NCBI RefSeq assembly: GCF_007096885.1
Contig: NZ_VJNO01000015.1
Location: 1 to 64,000 of the forward strand
Source of the DNA: Streptomyces sp. 130
GTDB lineage: Bacteria > Actinomycetota > Actinomycetes > Streptomycetales > Streptomycetaceae
Length of the DNA stretch: 64,000 bases
Direction of reading: 5' to 3'
Each line of letters starts with the position of its first letter. The first letter of the stretch is position 1. This document shows, one piece after another, positions 41,863 through 50,803 of this stretch. The position numbers were made by a program, and so were the translations under genes. Under the pieces are notes generated by a model that saw nothing but the letters and a program-made list of their open reading frames with translations, did not search any database and was not told the origin of the DNA.

Positions 41863-43059
41863 TCAGGCCGCCGGGGCGTCCAGCTGCTCGATCGTGGCGT
41901 GCGACGGGCCGCGCCGGGTGCGCAGGTCCCGCGCCACGTCCTCGGCGGCGCGCAGCACCCGTACGGCGTTCTGCCAGGTGAGCTTGGCCAGGTCGGCGGC
42001 GGACCAGCCCCGGCGCAGCAGCTCCGCGATCAGGTTCGGGTAGCCGGCGACGCTCTCCAGGCCCTCCGGGAGGAAGGCGGTGCCGTCGTAGTCGCCGCCG
42101 ATGCCGATGTGGTCGACGCCCGCGACCTCGCGCATGTGGTCGAGGTGGTCGGCGATGGTGGCCGCGGTCGCGACCGGGCGGGGGTTGGCCGCCTCGAACG
42201 CCGCGTGCAGCTTCATCGCGCGCTCGGTGGTGTCCAGGTGGTGCAGCCCGTGCGCGCGCAGGTTCTCGTCGGCCGCCCGCGTCCAGGCGACGGCCTCGGG
42301 CAGGACGAACTTCGGTACGAAGGTGGCCATGGCGATGCCGCCGTTGGCCGGGAGCTGGGCGAGGACGTCGTCGGGGATGTTGCGCGGGTGGTCGCAGACG
42401 GCGCGCGCGGAGGAGTGCGAGAACATCACCGGCGCGACGGAGGTGGCGAGCGCGTCCCGCATGGTCGTCGCCGCGACGTGCGAGAGGTCGACCAGCATGC
42501 CGGTGCGGTTCATCTCGCGGACGACTTCGTGGCCGAACGGCGAGAGGCCGCCCACTCCCGGCTCGTCGGTCGCGGAGTCCGCCCAGGCGATGTTGTCGTT
42601 GTGGGTGAGCGTCATGTAGCGGACGCCCAGGGCGTGCAGGCCGCGCAGGGTGCCCAGCGAGTTGGCGATGGAGTGGCCGCCCTCGGCACCCATCAGGGAG
42701 GCGATCCGGCCCTCGGCGCGGGCGGCCTCCATGTCGTCGGCGGTCAGCGCGCGCCGGAGGTCGCCCGGGTAGCGGTCGAGCAGTTCGGCGACGGCGTCGA
42801 TCTGTTCCAGGGTCGCGCTGACGGCGGCGTCGCCCGCGAGGTCGGAGCGCACGTAGACGGACCAGAACTGGGCGCCGACGCCCCCGGCGCGCAGCCGGGG
42901 GATGTCGGTGTGCAGGTGGGCCGACTGGTCGGTGGCGATGTCGCGTACGGCCAGGTCGTAGCCGACCTGCTCGCGCAGCGCCCACGGGAGGTCGTTGTGG
43001 CCGTCGACGACGGGGTACTCGGCGAGGAGCTCCCGTGCCCGGTCCAGTCGGTCCGTCAT
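41863..43059 (-). CDS. membrane dipeptidase (peptidase M19), 398 aa
   Basis: A zinc dipeptidase of the renal dipeptidase family (PF01244). The metal-binding N-terminal motif is [20 protein letters not shown] with H-x-D. Others are '[33 protein letters not shown]' (bridging Glu), '[17 protein letters not shown]' and '[21 protein letters not shown]'. The C-terminal '[19 protein letters not shown]' carries the Asp of the site. No signal peptide is seen, so it is cytoplasmic. It starts 7 bp after purE, so it probably belongs to the purK-purE operon. Confidence 0.92.
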   Translation of the reverse strand: MTDRLDRARELLAEYPVVDGHNDLPWALREQVGYDLAVRDIATDQSAHLHTDIPRLRAGGVGAQFWSVYVRSDLAGDAAVSATLEQIDAVAELLDRYPGDLRRALTADDMEAARAEGRIASLMGAEGGHSIANSLGTLRGLHALGVRYMTLTHNDNIAWADSATDEPGVGGLSPFGHEVVREMNRTGMLVDLSHVAATTMRDALATSVAPVMFSHSSARAVCDHPRNIPDDVLAQLPANGGIAMATFVPKFVLPEAVAWTRAADENLRAHGLHHLDTTERAMKLHAAFEAANPRPVATAATIADHLDHMREVAGVDHIGIGGDYDGTAFLPEGLESVAGYPNLIAELLRRGWSAADLAKLTWQNAVRVLRAAEDVARDLRTRRGPSHATIEQLDAPAA

Positions 43060-43066
43060 GGTGTGC

Positions 43067-43606
43067 CTACTTCCCGAAGCCGAAGGACTCCGCGCCCGCC
43101 GCCTTCTGGCGCAGCCGCTTGCCCTTCTCGGTGGCCTGGTCGTTCAGGTCCCCCAGGAACTTTGTCATCCGGCCCTGGAGCCCGGGGTCGACGGCGGCCA
43201 GGACGCGGACGGCCAGCAGTCCGGCGTTGCGCGCGCCGGCGATGGAGACCGTGGCGACGGGGATGCCGGCGGGCATCTGGACGATGGACATCAGGCTGTC
43301 CATGCCGTCCAGGTACTTCAGCGGGACCGGTACGCCGATGACCGGCAGCGGGGTGACCGAGGCGAGCATGCCGGGCAGGTGGGCGGCGCCGCCCGCCCCC
43401 GCGATGATCGCCCTGAGGCCGCGGCCCGCCGCGTTCTCGCCGTAGGCGATCATCTCGCGGGGCATGCGGTGGGCGGAGACGACGTCGACCTCGTACGGGA
43501 TGCCGAACTCGTCCAGGGCCTTGGCCGCCGCTTCCATGACGGGCCAGTCGGAGTCCGAGCCCATGACGATGCCGACGACCGGGGCGGCGGAGGCGGGGGA
43601 GGTCAT
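43067..43606 (-). CDS. purE: 5-(carboxyamino)imidazole ribonucleotide mutase, 179 aa
   Basis: Converts N5-CAIR to CAIR in purine synthesis. [20 protein letters not shown] at the start, '[18 protein letters not shown]' with the active-site His, and '[26 protein letters not shown]' are the class I PurE signatures. Length is normal. The ATG at 43606 overlaps the purK stop by 4 bp. Confidence 0.96.
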   Translation of the reverse strand: MTSPASAAPVVGIVMGSDSDWPVMEAAAKALDEFGIPYEVDVVSAHRMPREMIAYGENAAGRGLRAIIAGAGGAAHLPGMLASVTPLPVIGVPVPLKYLDGMDSLMSIVQMPAGIPVATVSIAGARNAGLLAVRVLAAVDPGLQGRMTKFLGDLNDQATEKGKRLRQKAAGAESFGFGK

Positions 43607-44742
43607 TCGGTGATCGTTCCTCGCAGGTAGTCGGCCGCGTGCCGGGCGCGCTCGCGCACGTCCGCCAGGTCGTCGCCGTAGGTGTTGACGTGTCCGACCT
43701 TGCGGCCGGGCTTCACGTCCTTGCCGTACATGTGGATCTTGAGCTGCGGGTCGCGCGCCATGCAGTGCAGGTAGCCCTGGTACATGTCCGGGAAGTCGCC
43801 GCCCAGGACGTTGCACATGACCGTCCAGGGGGCGCGGGGGCGCGGGTCGCCGAGGGGGAGGTCGAGGACCGCGCGGACGTGGTTGGCGAACTGCGAGGTG
43901 ATCGCGCCGTCCATGGTCCAGTGGCCGGAGTTGTGCGGGCGCATGGCCAGCTCGTTGACCAGGATGCGGCCGTCGCCGGTCTCGAAGAGCTCGACCGCGA
44001 GGTGTCCGACGACGCCCAGCTCGGAGGCGATGCGCAGGGCGAGCTGCTGGGCCTCGCCCGCCAGCGCCTCGTCCAGCTCGGGGGCCGGGGCGATGACCGT
44101 GTCGCAGACGCCGTCGACCTGGACGGACTCGACGACCGGGTAGGCGACGGCCTGGCCGTGCGGCGAGCGGACGATGTTGGCCGCCAGCTCCCGTACGAAG
44201 TCGACCTTCTCCTCCGCGAGGACCGGGACACCGGCCCGGAACGGCTCGGCCGCGTCCGCCTCGGAGCGGACCACCCAGACGCCCTTGCCGTCGTAGCCGC
44301 CGCGCACGGTCTTGAGGACGACCGGGAAGCCCGTGCCCTCCTCGGCGAAGGCCACGACGTCGGCCGGGTCCTTCACGATGCGGTGGCGGGGGCAGGGCGC
44401 GCCGATCTCGGTGAGCTTCGCGCGCATCACCCCCTTGTCCTGGGCGTGCACCAGGGCGTCGGGGCCGGGGCGCACGGGGATGCCGTCCGCCTCCAGGGCC
44501 CGCAGGTGCTCGGTGGGCACGTGCTCGTGATCGAAGGTGATCACGTCACAGCCGCGCGCGAAGGCCCTCAGCGTCTCCAGGTCGCGGTAGTCGCCGACGA
44601 CGACCTCGCCCGCCACCTGCGCCGCGGAGTCCTGAGCGGTGTCGCTGAGGAGCTTGAACTTGATGCCGAGGGGGATGCCCGCCTCGTGGGTCATACGGGC
44701 GAGCTGACCGCCACCGACCATGCCGACTACCGGGAACGTCAC
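43603..44742 (-). CDS. purK: 5-(carboxyamino)imidazole ribonucleotide synthase, 379 aa
   Basis: An ATP-grasp enzyme that carboxylates AIR with bicarbonate. [20 protein letters not shown] at the start is the PurK nucleotide-binding loop; '[17 protein letters not shown]' and '[19 protein letters not shown]' form the ATP-grasp. '[28 protein letters not shown]' holds the metal-binding Glu and Asn. I chose the GTG at 44742 (VTFPVVG). It is coupled to purE and divergent from the GtrA gene. Confidence 0.95.
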   Translation of the reverse strand: MTFPVVGMVGGGQLARMTHEAGIPLGIKFKLLSDTAQDSAAQVAGEVVVGDYRDLETLRAFARGCDVITFDHEHVPTEHLRALEADGIPVRPGPDALVHAQDKGVMRAKLTEIGAPCPRHRIVKDPADVVAFAEEGTGFPVVLKTVRGGYDGKGVWVVRSEADAAEPFRAGVPVLAEEKVDFVRELAANIVRSPHGQAVAYPVVESVQVDGVCDTVIAPAPELDEALAGEAQQLALRIASELGVVGHLAVELFETGDGRILVNELAMRPHNSGHWTMDGAITSQFANHVRAVLDLPLGDPRPRAPWTVMCNVLGGDFPDMYQGYLHCMARDPQLKIHMYGKDVKPGRKVGHVNTYGDDLADVRERARHAADYLRGTITE

Positions 44743-44899
44743 GCTCCCAGGGTATCCGCACCGCCTGCCCACGCCCGTGGGCGGGGGCCGGGCCCGCCAC
44801 ACCCGTCCCCCGTACGCACAGGCGTCCGGCGGGTGTCCTGGTTAGCATGGCCGGGTTGACGGAACATGGAGCGGGACCTACGGACGGACGAGCGATCAC

Positions 44900-45421
44900 A
44901 TGAGCGAGCGAGGCGCACTGCGGGCCCGGCTGGAGCTGCTGGCCCGGGAGATCGCCAAGTTCGGCGTGGTCGGCGCGGTCGGCCTCGTCGTGAACATCGC
45001 CGTGTCGAACCTGCTGTGGCGCTACACCGATATCCCCACCGTGCGGGCCGGGCTGCTCGCCACGTTCGTCGCGATCCTCTGCAACTACGTGGGCTTCCGC
45101 CACTGGACCTACCGCGACCGCGACAAGACCGGCCGCACGCGTGAGCTGACCCTGTTCCTGCTGTTCAGCGCGGCGGGCGCGGTGATCGAGACGGGCGTGC
45201 TGTACGTGGCGACGTACGGCTTCGGCTGGGACACCCCGGTCCAGAGCAACGTCTTCAAGATCGTCGGGATCGGCGTCGCGACGCTGTTCCGCTTCTGGTC
45301 GTACCGGACGTGGGTCTTCAAGGCGCTGCCCGCCCCCGCGGAGGCGGCCCCCGGCAAAGGGGCCCTCGTGACCGTGCCGGCGCCGGCCGTACGGGTCGAG
45401 CCCGATCCCGCGCGACGCTAG
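44900..45421 (+). CDS. GtrA-family membrane protein, 173 aa
   Basis: A four-helix membrane protein of the GtrA/DPMS family (PF04138), usually involved in moving lipid-linked sugars across the membrane. Helices are at about 20-40, 47-67, 82-104 and 117-135, with 'FVAILCNYVGFRHWTYRDRD' as the conserved loop. The C-terminus (140-173) is a cytoplasmic, Pro/Ala-rich tail. Its stop codon shares the CTAG with that of the convergent histidine kinase gene. It fits the envelope glycan theme. Confidence 0.87.
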   Translation: MSERGALRARLELLAREIAKFGVVGAVGLVVNIAVSNLLWRYTDIPTVRAGLLATFVAILCNYVGFRHWTYRDRDKTGRTRELTLFLLFSAAGAVIETGVLYVATYGFGWDTPVQSNVFKIVGIGVATLFRFWSYRTWVFKALPAPAEAAPGKGALVTVPAPAVRVEPDPARR

Positions 45422-46683
45422 CGCACCGGGCGTTCCGGTTCCGTCCGGTCCTGGCCCGTGCGGCTCAGGAAGAGGGCGAAGACCGGGGGCTGCTGCTGGA
45501 GGAGTTCCAGGCGCCCGCCGTCCGCCTCGGCGAGGTCGCGGGCGACCGCGAGGCCGATGCCCGTGGAGTTGCGGCCGCTGATGGTCCGCTCGAAGATCCG
45601 GGCGCCCAGGTCCGCCGGGACGCCGGGGCCCTCGTCCGTGACCTCGATGACCGCCTGGTTGCCGGTGACCCTCGTGCGCAGCGCGACCGTACCGCCGCCG
45701 TGCATCAGGGAGTTCTCGATCAGCGCGGCCAGGACCTGGGCGACCGCGCCCGGGGTGCCGACGGCGCTCAGCCCGTGCTTGCCGGAGCAGACGATGGCGC
45801 GCCCCTCGCCCCGGTAGGCCGGCCGCCACTCCTCGATCTGCTGCTTGACGACCTCGTCCAGGTCGAAGACGACCGCCGAGCCGGTCCGGGGGTCCCGGGC
45901 GTTGGTCAGCAGCCGCTCCACCACGTCCGTGAGCCGTTCGACCTGGGCGAGGGCGATGTGCGCCTCCTCCTTGACGGTCTCCGGGTCGTCGGTCAGCGAG
46001 ATCTCCTCGATCCGCATGGACAGGGCCGTGAGCGGCGTACGCAGCTGGTGGGAGGCGTCCGCGGCGAGCCGGCGTTCGGCGGTGAGCATCCGGGCGATCC
46101 GCTCGGCGGAGGCGTCCAGGACGTCGGCGACGCGGTCCAGCTCGGGCACCCCGTACCGCTTGTGGCGCGGACGGGGGTCGCCGGAGCCCAGGCGTTCCGC
46201 GGTCTCCGCGAGGTCGGTGAGCGGCGAGGCGAGCTTGTTGGCCTGGCGTACGGCGAGGAGGACGGCGGAGACGATGGCCAGCAGCGCCACCGCGCCGATG
46301 ATCATCAGCGTGCGGCCGACCTCGCGGGTGACGGCGGAGCGGGACTCCTCGACGGTGACCGTCTCACCGTGCTCACCCGTCTCCGTGGCGGTGATCACAC
46401 TGCCGCGGGGGCGCTCGCCGACCTCGATGGGGGCGCGGCCGGGCATCTTGACGAGGGCGTAGCGCCTGTCGTCGATCTGCTCGTCCAGCACCTCGGGGTT
46501 GATCCGCTCGGAGCCCAGGAGCCGGCTCTCGATGACGCTGATCAGCCGCAGCGCCTCGGAGTCGACGCTCTCCTGGGCGCTGCTGCTGATGGTGCGGGTC
46601 TCGACGAGGACGAGGGACACGCCGAAGACGGCGATCACCACGAGCACGACGGCGAGGGTCGAGTTGATCAGTCGTCGGCGCAT
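45418..46683 (-). CDS. two-component sensor histidine kinase, 421 aa
   Basis: A membrane sensor: helix 1 at about 7-27, an extracytoplasmic domain at 28-120, helix 2 at about 124-145, a HAMP domain at 145-200, and a HisKA domain with the phosphoacceptor His212 in LAADASHQLRTPLTALSMRI. The HATPase has 'VLAALIENSLMHGGG' (N box), 'DEGPGVP' (G1) and 'STGIGLAVARDLAEADGG' (G2). The signal is unknown. Its gene follows the response regulator by 59 bp on the same strand. Confidence 0.92.
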   Translation of the reverse strand: MRRRLINSTLAVVLVVIAVFGVSLVLVETRTISSSAQESVDSEALRLISVIESRLLGSERINPEVLDEQIDDRRYALVKMPGRAPIEVGERPRGSVITATETGEHGETVTVEESRSAVTREVGRTLMIIGAVALLAIVSAVLLAVRQANKLASPLTDLAETAERLGSGDPRPRHKRYGVPELDRVADVLDASAERIARMLTAERRLAADASHQLRTPLTALSMRIEEISLTDDPETVKEEAHIALAQVERLTDVVERLLTNARDPRTGSAVVFDLDEVVKQQIEEWRPAYRGEGRAIVCSGKHGLSAVGTPGAVAQVLAALIENSLMHGGGTVALRTRVTGNQAVIEVTDEGPGVPADLGARIFERTISGRNSTGIGLAVARDLAEADGGRLELLQQQPPVFALFLSRTGQDRTEPERPVR

Positions 46684-46742
46684 GCCTGCTTCTGTACGTC
46701 AGTCGGCTCGGGCGGAGGGCTGTGCGCCCCGGCGCGTGTCCT

Positions 46743-47420
46743 TCAGCTCTTCTCGAAGCGGAATCCGACGCCCCGGACCGTGGCGATGTAGCGCGGGTTC
46801 GCCGCGTCGTCGCCGAGCTTCTTGCGGAGCCAGGAGATGTGCATGTCGAGCGTCTTGGTGGACGACCACCACGTGGTGTCCCAGACCTCGCGCATCAGCT
46901 GGTCGCGGGTGACGACCCGGCCCGCGTCCCGGACGAGGACCCGCAGGAGGTCGAACTCCTTCGCGGTGAGCTGCAGCTCCTCCTCGCCCATCCAGGCCCG
47001 GTGCGATTCGACGTCGATGCGGACGCCGTGCGTGGCGGGCTGGGGGGCGGGCTCGGTGGCGCCGCGCCGCAGCAGGGCCCGGACCCGGGCGAGGAGCTCG
47101 GCGAGGCGGAAGGGCTTGGTGACGTAGTCGTCGGCGCCCGCGTCGAGCCCGACGACCGTGTCCACCTCGTCCGCGCGGGCGGTCAGGACCAGGACCGGCA
47201 CGGTGTGACCCTCGGCACGCAGCCGGCGGGCGACTTCCAGGCCGTCCATCCCGGGCAGCCCCAGGTCGAGCACGACCAGGTCGATGCCGCCCTGGAGGCC
47301 GGCGTCGAGCGCGGTCGGTCCGTCTTCCCGCACCTCGACCTCGTAACCCTCCCGCCGCAGGGCGCGGGCCAGCGGCTCCGAGATGGATGCGTCGTCCTCG
47401 GCGAGCAGTACACGGGTCAT
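46743..47420 (-). CDS. OmpR-family response regulator, 225 aa
   Basis: An N-terminal receiver domain with Asp9, Asp10, phospho-acceptor Asp52 (in LVVLDLGLPGMDG), Thr80 and Lys102 (TKPFRL). The C-terminal winged helix has 'QLTAKEFDLLRVLVRDAGRVVTRDQLMREVW' and 'KTLDMHISWLRKKLGDD', typical of OmpR/PhoB DNA-binding domains. It pairs with the adjacent kinase and is divergent from the POT transporter gene, which may be a target. Confidence 0.93.
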   Translation of the reverse strand: MTRVLLAEDDASISEPLARALRREGYEVEVREDGPTALDAGLQGGIDLVVLDLGLPGMDGLEVARRLRAEGHTVPVLVLTARADEVDTVVGLDAGADDYVTKPFRLAELLARVRALLRRGATEPAPQPATHGVRIDVESHRAWMGEEELQLTAKEFDLLRVLVRDAGRVVTRDQLMREVWDTTWWSSTKTLDMHISWLRKKLGDDAANPRYIATVRGVGFRFEKS

Positions 47421-47510
47421 GCACTGATGGTAGTCCGCGAGGAGGACAGCTCGGGAGGTGATCCAAGAGCCCTGCGGGACTGGGCGCCGTTACCGGTAGG
47501 ACCTTCGAAT

Positions 47511-47540
47511 ATGGGAGCGTGGTTGCACCTGGACCTGTGA
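47511..47540 (+). CDS. possible 9-aa leader peptide upstream of the POT transporter
   Basis: ATG at 47511 encodes MGAWLHLDL and ends at a TGA at 47538. Three of nine residues are Leu, with single Trp, His and Asp codons. There is only GGA at Shine-Dalgarno distance, but TAGGAC at 47497-47502 could be a -10 for a leaderless start at the ATG. It is followed after 73 nt by an intrinsic terminator. Together this looks like a ribosome-mediated attenuator; it remains a hypothesis. Confidence 0.4.
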   Translation: MGAWLHLDL

Positions 47541-47611
47541 TCCATCTCTCAAGTCCTTTCATATCGGGCTCTGTCGTGTCGTATGGTGTTTCAACGCCTA
47601 TTGCACTACTC

Positions 47612-47651
47612 AAGGACCCTTGGGCAGCTCTGAGCACCGAGGGTCTCTTTT
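47612..47651 (+). terminator. intrinsic terminator/attenuator in the POT transporter leader
   Basis: GGACCCTTGG (47614-47623) pairs with CCGAGGGTCT (47637-47646), a 10-bp stem with two G-U pairs and a 13-nt loop, followed by CTTTT. It lies 195 bp before the transporter start. The 5' side AAGGAC (47612-47617) can instead pair with GTCCTT at 47553-47558, giving a possible antiterminator. The rest of 47421-47845 is a GC-rich leader with one more small palindrome (GCCGGTACCCGCCGGC). Confidence 0.6.
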
Positions 47652-47845
47652 GTGTGCGGGGCCGGTACCCGCCGGCCCGGAATTCTCAGTGAATGACCTG
47701 TGGGCCGGGCCCGGACCGCCGATGAGGGCGCTCCGGGTGTGGATCCCGTCGCGGAAGGGCGTGCCCGCGGCGGTGCCGGCCTCCCCCCACCGGGCGCGTA
47801 CCCGCTTCGTCGAGGCGCCGCGTCCCGAGCACACAAGGATCGATC

Positions 47846-49342
47846 ATGGCGTCCAGCCTGACGAAGGACTCGTCGAGCACCGCTGGTGGCGAGAAGACCT
47901 TCTTCGGCCACCCCCGGGGCCTGGCCACGCTCTTCATGGCCGAGATGTGGGAGCGTTACAGCTTCTACGGCATGAAGGCGCTGCTCCCGCTGTACCTGAT
48001 CGCGCCCGGCGGCCTGCACATGAGTGTGACCACTGCGACGGCGATCTACTCGGTCTACATGGCGATGGTGTACCTGCTCGCCATGCCCGGCGGCTGGATG
48101 GCCGACCGCTTCTGGGGGCCGCGCAAGACGGTCGCCGTCGGCGGCGCCGTCGTCATCCTCGGCCACATCACGCTCGCCGTACCCAACTCGGCGACCTTCT
48201 TCGCGGGCCTGGCGCTCGTGGCGCTCGGCTCCGGGCTGCTGAAGGCGAACATCTCCACGATGGTCGGCCACCTCTACGACGGACCGCAGGACCCGCGCCG
48301 CGACGGCGGCTTCACGCTCTTCTACATCGGCATCAACCTGGGAGCCTTCCTGGCCCCGTTGACCATCGGTACGGTCGGCGAGAACGTGAACTGGCACCTC
48401 GGCTTCGCGCTCGCCGCCGTGGGCATGGCGCTGGGGCTCGCCCAGTTCCTGCTCGGCTCGCGCCACCTCAGCCCGGAGAGCGACGTCGTCACCACGCCGG
48501 CGACGGAGCCGGAGAGGCGCTCCGTCCTGCGCAAGGGCCTGGTCTGGCTCGTCGTCGCGGTCGTCTTCTACAGCCTGCTCGGTGTCACCGGCAACTTCGC
48601 CGACTGGGCTCTGCTGCCGATCACGATCGCCGGCCTGATCATCCCGATCGCCGTCCTCGCCCGCATGAAGCGCGACAAGGAGCTGACGGCCACCGAGCAG
48701 TCCAAGGTCTCGGGCTACATCTGGTTCTTCGTGGTCGCCGCCGTCTTCTGGATGATCTACGACCAGAACGGCTCGACCCTGTCGATCTTCGGCGAGAACT
48801 CCACGACGAACAGCCTGCTCGGGTTCGGGTTCCCGACGTCCTGGTACCAGTCCCTGAACGCGATCTTCATCATGGCGCTGGCTCCCGTGGCCGCTTCGCT
48901 GTGGCTGTGGCTGAACAAGCGCGGCAAGGAGCCGAGCACCGCGGTCAAGTTCGCATCCAGCCTCATCCTGATCGGGATCTCCTTCGTCGTCTTCCTCATC
49001 CCGCTGCTCGACACCGCTGCGAACGGCGGCAGGGTCAGCCCGATGTGGCTCGTCGCGATCTACTTCATCCAGACGGTGGCGGAGCTGTGCCTCTCCCCGG
49101 TCGGCCTGTCCGTCACCACGAAGATGGCCCCGGCGAAGTACAGCTCGCAGATGATGGGCGTCTGGTTCCTCGCCGTCACCGCCGGTGACTCCGTGGCCGG
49201 CCTCCTCACGTCCCCGCAGCTCAACGTCGATCTCAACACCACCGGGGCGGTCGCCGTCGAGGCGGTCCTCGCGGTCATCGCCGGTGTGGGCATCTGGATG
49301 TACCGCAAGAAGGTCTCCCAGCACATGGGCGACGTGCGCTGA
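47846..49342 (+). CDS. POT-family di-/tripeptide proton symporter, 498 aa
   Basis: A major-facilitator-type transporter of the PTR2/POT family (PF00854) that takes up peptides with protons. The helix 1 motif 'MAEMWERYSFYGMKALLPLYL' (ExxERFxYY-like) and 'GGWMADRFWGPRKTVAVGG' (loop 2-3) are clear. 'GSGLLKANISTMVGHLY' and the PTR signature 'GFTLFYIGINLGAFLAPL' follow. About 14 membrane helices are predicted. The ATG at 47846 has AAGGATCG upstream. The adjacent two-component system and the attenuator-like leader suggest two layers of control. Confidence 0.93.
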   Translation: MASSLTKDSSSTAGGEKTFFGHPRGLATLFMAEMWERYSFYGMKALLPLYLIAPGGLHMSVTTATAIYSVYMAMVYLLAMPGGWMADRFWGPRKTVAVGGAVVILGHITLAVPNSATFFAGLALVALGSGLLKANISTMVGHLYDGPQDPRRDGGFTLFYIGINLGAFLAPLTIGTVGENVNWHLGFALAAVGMALGLAQFLLGSRHLSPESDVVTTPATEPERRSVLRKGLVWLVVAVVFYSLLGVTGNFADWALLPITIAGLIIPIAVLARMKRDKELTATEQSKVSGYIWFFVVAAVFWMIYDQNGSTLSIFGENSTTNSLLGFGFPTSWYQSLNAIFIMALAPVAASLWLWLNKRGKEPSTAVKFASSLILIGISFVVFLIPLLDTAANGGRVSPMWLVAIYFIQTVAELCLSPVGLSVTTKMAPAKYSSQMMGVWFLAVTAGDSVAGLLTSPQLNVDLNTTGAVAVEAVLAVIAGVGIWMYRKKVSQHMGDVR

Positions 49343-49379
49343 TCCGGCGGCCCCTTCCGTACGCCGTGCTGGTGTGCCG

Positions 49380-49889
49380 TTACGCCGGGGCGGCCAGCTC
49401 CGCCCACACGGTCTTGCCGGGCTCGCCCGGCACCCGTACGACCCCCCAGTCCAGGCAGAGCCGCTGCACGATGAACATGCCGTGGCCGCCCGGGCGCCCG
49501 GCCCGGTGCGGCGTACGCGGCGCGGGCTGGCCCGCGCCGCCGTCGGCGACCTCCACGCGGAGCGCCTTGGCGCTGCGGGCGATCCGGATCTCGTCGGGGC
49601 CGCCCGCGTGCAGGCACGCGTTGGTGACCAGCTCGGAGACGACCAGCAGGACGTCCTCCGCGGCGGCACGGCGGTCGGCGCCGGCCGCGGGGAGCCAGCC
49701 CCAGTCGTGGAGCGCCTGGCGGGCGAAATCACGGGCCGTCGGCACGATGCCGGTGGCCTCCCGCAACGACAGCGTGCGCCACTGCCGCTCGGCGGCCTCG
49801 GGCGGCCGGACGGGCTCGGCGGAGGAAACGCCCGCGCCCTCCGGCTCGCGGCCGAGGTCGCCCGGCGGATGCTGCCGGGTGGTGCTCAT
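49380..49889 (-). CDS. anti-sigma factor (RsbW-like HATPase), 169 aa
   Basis: A Streptomyces-type ATP-binding anti-sigma protein. The HATPase_c_2 fold spans about 45-165: 'ATGIVPTARDFARQALHDWGW', N box SELVTNACLHAGGPDEIRIA, 'VEVADGGAGQPAP' (G1) and GGHGMFIVQRLC (G2). The first 35 residues are disordered. It lies next to a STAS anti-anti-sigma gene and a sigma-B-type gene, so it probably binds that sigma factor. The ATG at 49889 gives a normal length. The order recalls the prsI-arsI-sigI locus of S. coelicolor. Confidence 0.85.
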   Translation of the reverse strand: MSTTRQHPPGDLGREPEGAGVSSAEPVRPPEAAERQWRTLSLREATGIVPTARDFARQALHDWGWLPAAGADRRAAAEDVLLVVSELVTNACLHAGGPDEIRIARSAKALRVEVADGGAGQPAPRTPHRAGRPGGHGMFIVQRLCLDWGVVRVPGEPGKTVWAELAAPA

Positions 49890-49948
49890 CAGCGCTTCAC
49901 CTCACCGATTCACCATGTCGCCCTTGGACGGACACGAACCATTGAACA

Positions 49949-49996
49949 GATACGACTACCCATACCGGTACGAATACCGATACGGACACTGATACA
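49949..49996. repeat. eight degenerate 6-bp repeats upstream of the anti-sigma gene
   Basis: Eight consecutive hexamers share TAC or CAC in the middle (GATACG, ACTACC, CATACC, GGTACG, AATACC, GATACG, GACACT, GATACA). They lie 60-107 bp upstream of the anti-sigma start, in the leader or promoter region. The rest of 49890-50145 holds no gene. Confidence 0.75.
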
Positions 49997-50145
49997 GGAA
50001 CCTCACAGGCACGGAGGGCCGGGCCGCCCGGGCTCGCCGGAAGATCTCCTGCCCGGCCGAACCGGGACGACACCCCTTACCGCTTCGCGTATCGCGTAAC
50101 CCACGCGACGCGCGAGGCGGCCGGCCACACCGGAACGCGGCGCGG

Positions 50146-50514
50146 TCAGGTCTCCAGGGCCTCGGCGAGGGTGGCGTGCACGGCGAACACCGCCTCGGCC
50201 CCGGTGATCTCGAAGACCCGTGCCACCACGGGCTGCATCGCGGCCAAATGAACCCCTCCCCCGGCTGCCTCCGCCTTGAGGCGTGCACCGAGCAGCACGT
50301 TCAGCCCGGTGGAATCACAGAAGTCGAGTCGCGAGCAGTCGACCACCAGGCGCGCACGCCCCTGGTCGACCGCGCTCTCCAGCGGCTCGCGCAGCAGATC
50401 CGCCGTGTGGTGATCGAGCTCACCCACGGGCGTCACCACCTCGCTGCGCCCCTCGGTCCGGACCTCGACCTGAAGCCGACCCCGGTTCGCACTGCCGACC
50501 GTCCCGCGGTCCAT
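50146..50514 (-). CDS. STAS-domain anti-anti-sigma factor, 122 aa
   Basis: A SpoIIAA/RsbV-like protein. The phosphorylatable Ser68 lies in SRLDFCDSTGLNVLLGARLK, the conserved DSxG-type loop; 'VVTPVGELDHHTADLLREPL' is the first strand and helix. The usual partner-switch is that the HATPase kinase phosphorylates this Ser and, when unphosphorylated, the protein releases the sigma factor. The kinase gene and sigma gene are its neighbours. It is divergent from the sigma gene, sharing a 289-bp region. Confidence 0.88.
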   Translation of the reverse strand: MDRGTVGSANRGRLQVEVRTEGRSEVVTPVGELDHHTADLLREPLESAVDQGRARLVVDCSRLDFCDSTGLNVLLGARLKAEAAGGGVHLAAMQPVVARVFEITGAEAVFAVHATLAEALET

Positions 50515-50666
50515 GCCCGTCCCTCTTCACCGCTCGTCACTGTCCGCATCACCACACCTGCGGATGCGTGTCCAGCTGTCACTGATGTTCTTGGAACACT
50601 ACGCGTTCCCTGGGCCACGCGGTAGCCGGAGACCTCAACAAAGCGGACATAGCTGGTCAATTGGTG

Positions 50667-50694
50667 GTTGTACCGAGTCATGGCGAGCGGGTAA
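50667..50694 (+). promoter_or_regulatory. candidate sigma-B-type promoter of the sigma factor gene
   Basis: GTTGTA (50667-50672) and GGGTAA (50689-50694) are 16 bp apart, close to the sigma-B/F-type pattern GNNT-N14-16-GGGTAC/T. The start would be near 50702, about 100 nt before the coding start. It suggests that the sigma factor, or a paralogue, transcribes its own gene. Confidence 0.55.
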
Positions 50695-50803
50695 GGGTAG
50701 AGGGACCCCAAAAAAACGCGACCGGCTTCGGAGGCGCCGCTTCACCGCAGGAACACGTATGGGCATCGGCAGCCATATGCCGAGAACGATGGAGGAGACC
50801 CTC

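Noticed and set aside
47582-47587. TATGGT as the -10 of the POT transporter promoter
   Set aside because: No acceptable -35 lies 16-18 bp upstream, and it would put the start only about 20 nt before the terminator hairpin; not strong enough to list as a promoter.
49949-49996. Short R/Y-repeat coding region
   Set aside because: The plus-strand frame across the hexamers gives R-Y-rich residues but has no start with a ribosome site and is opposite to the local transcription direction.
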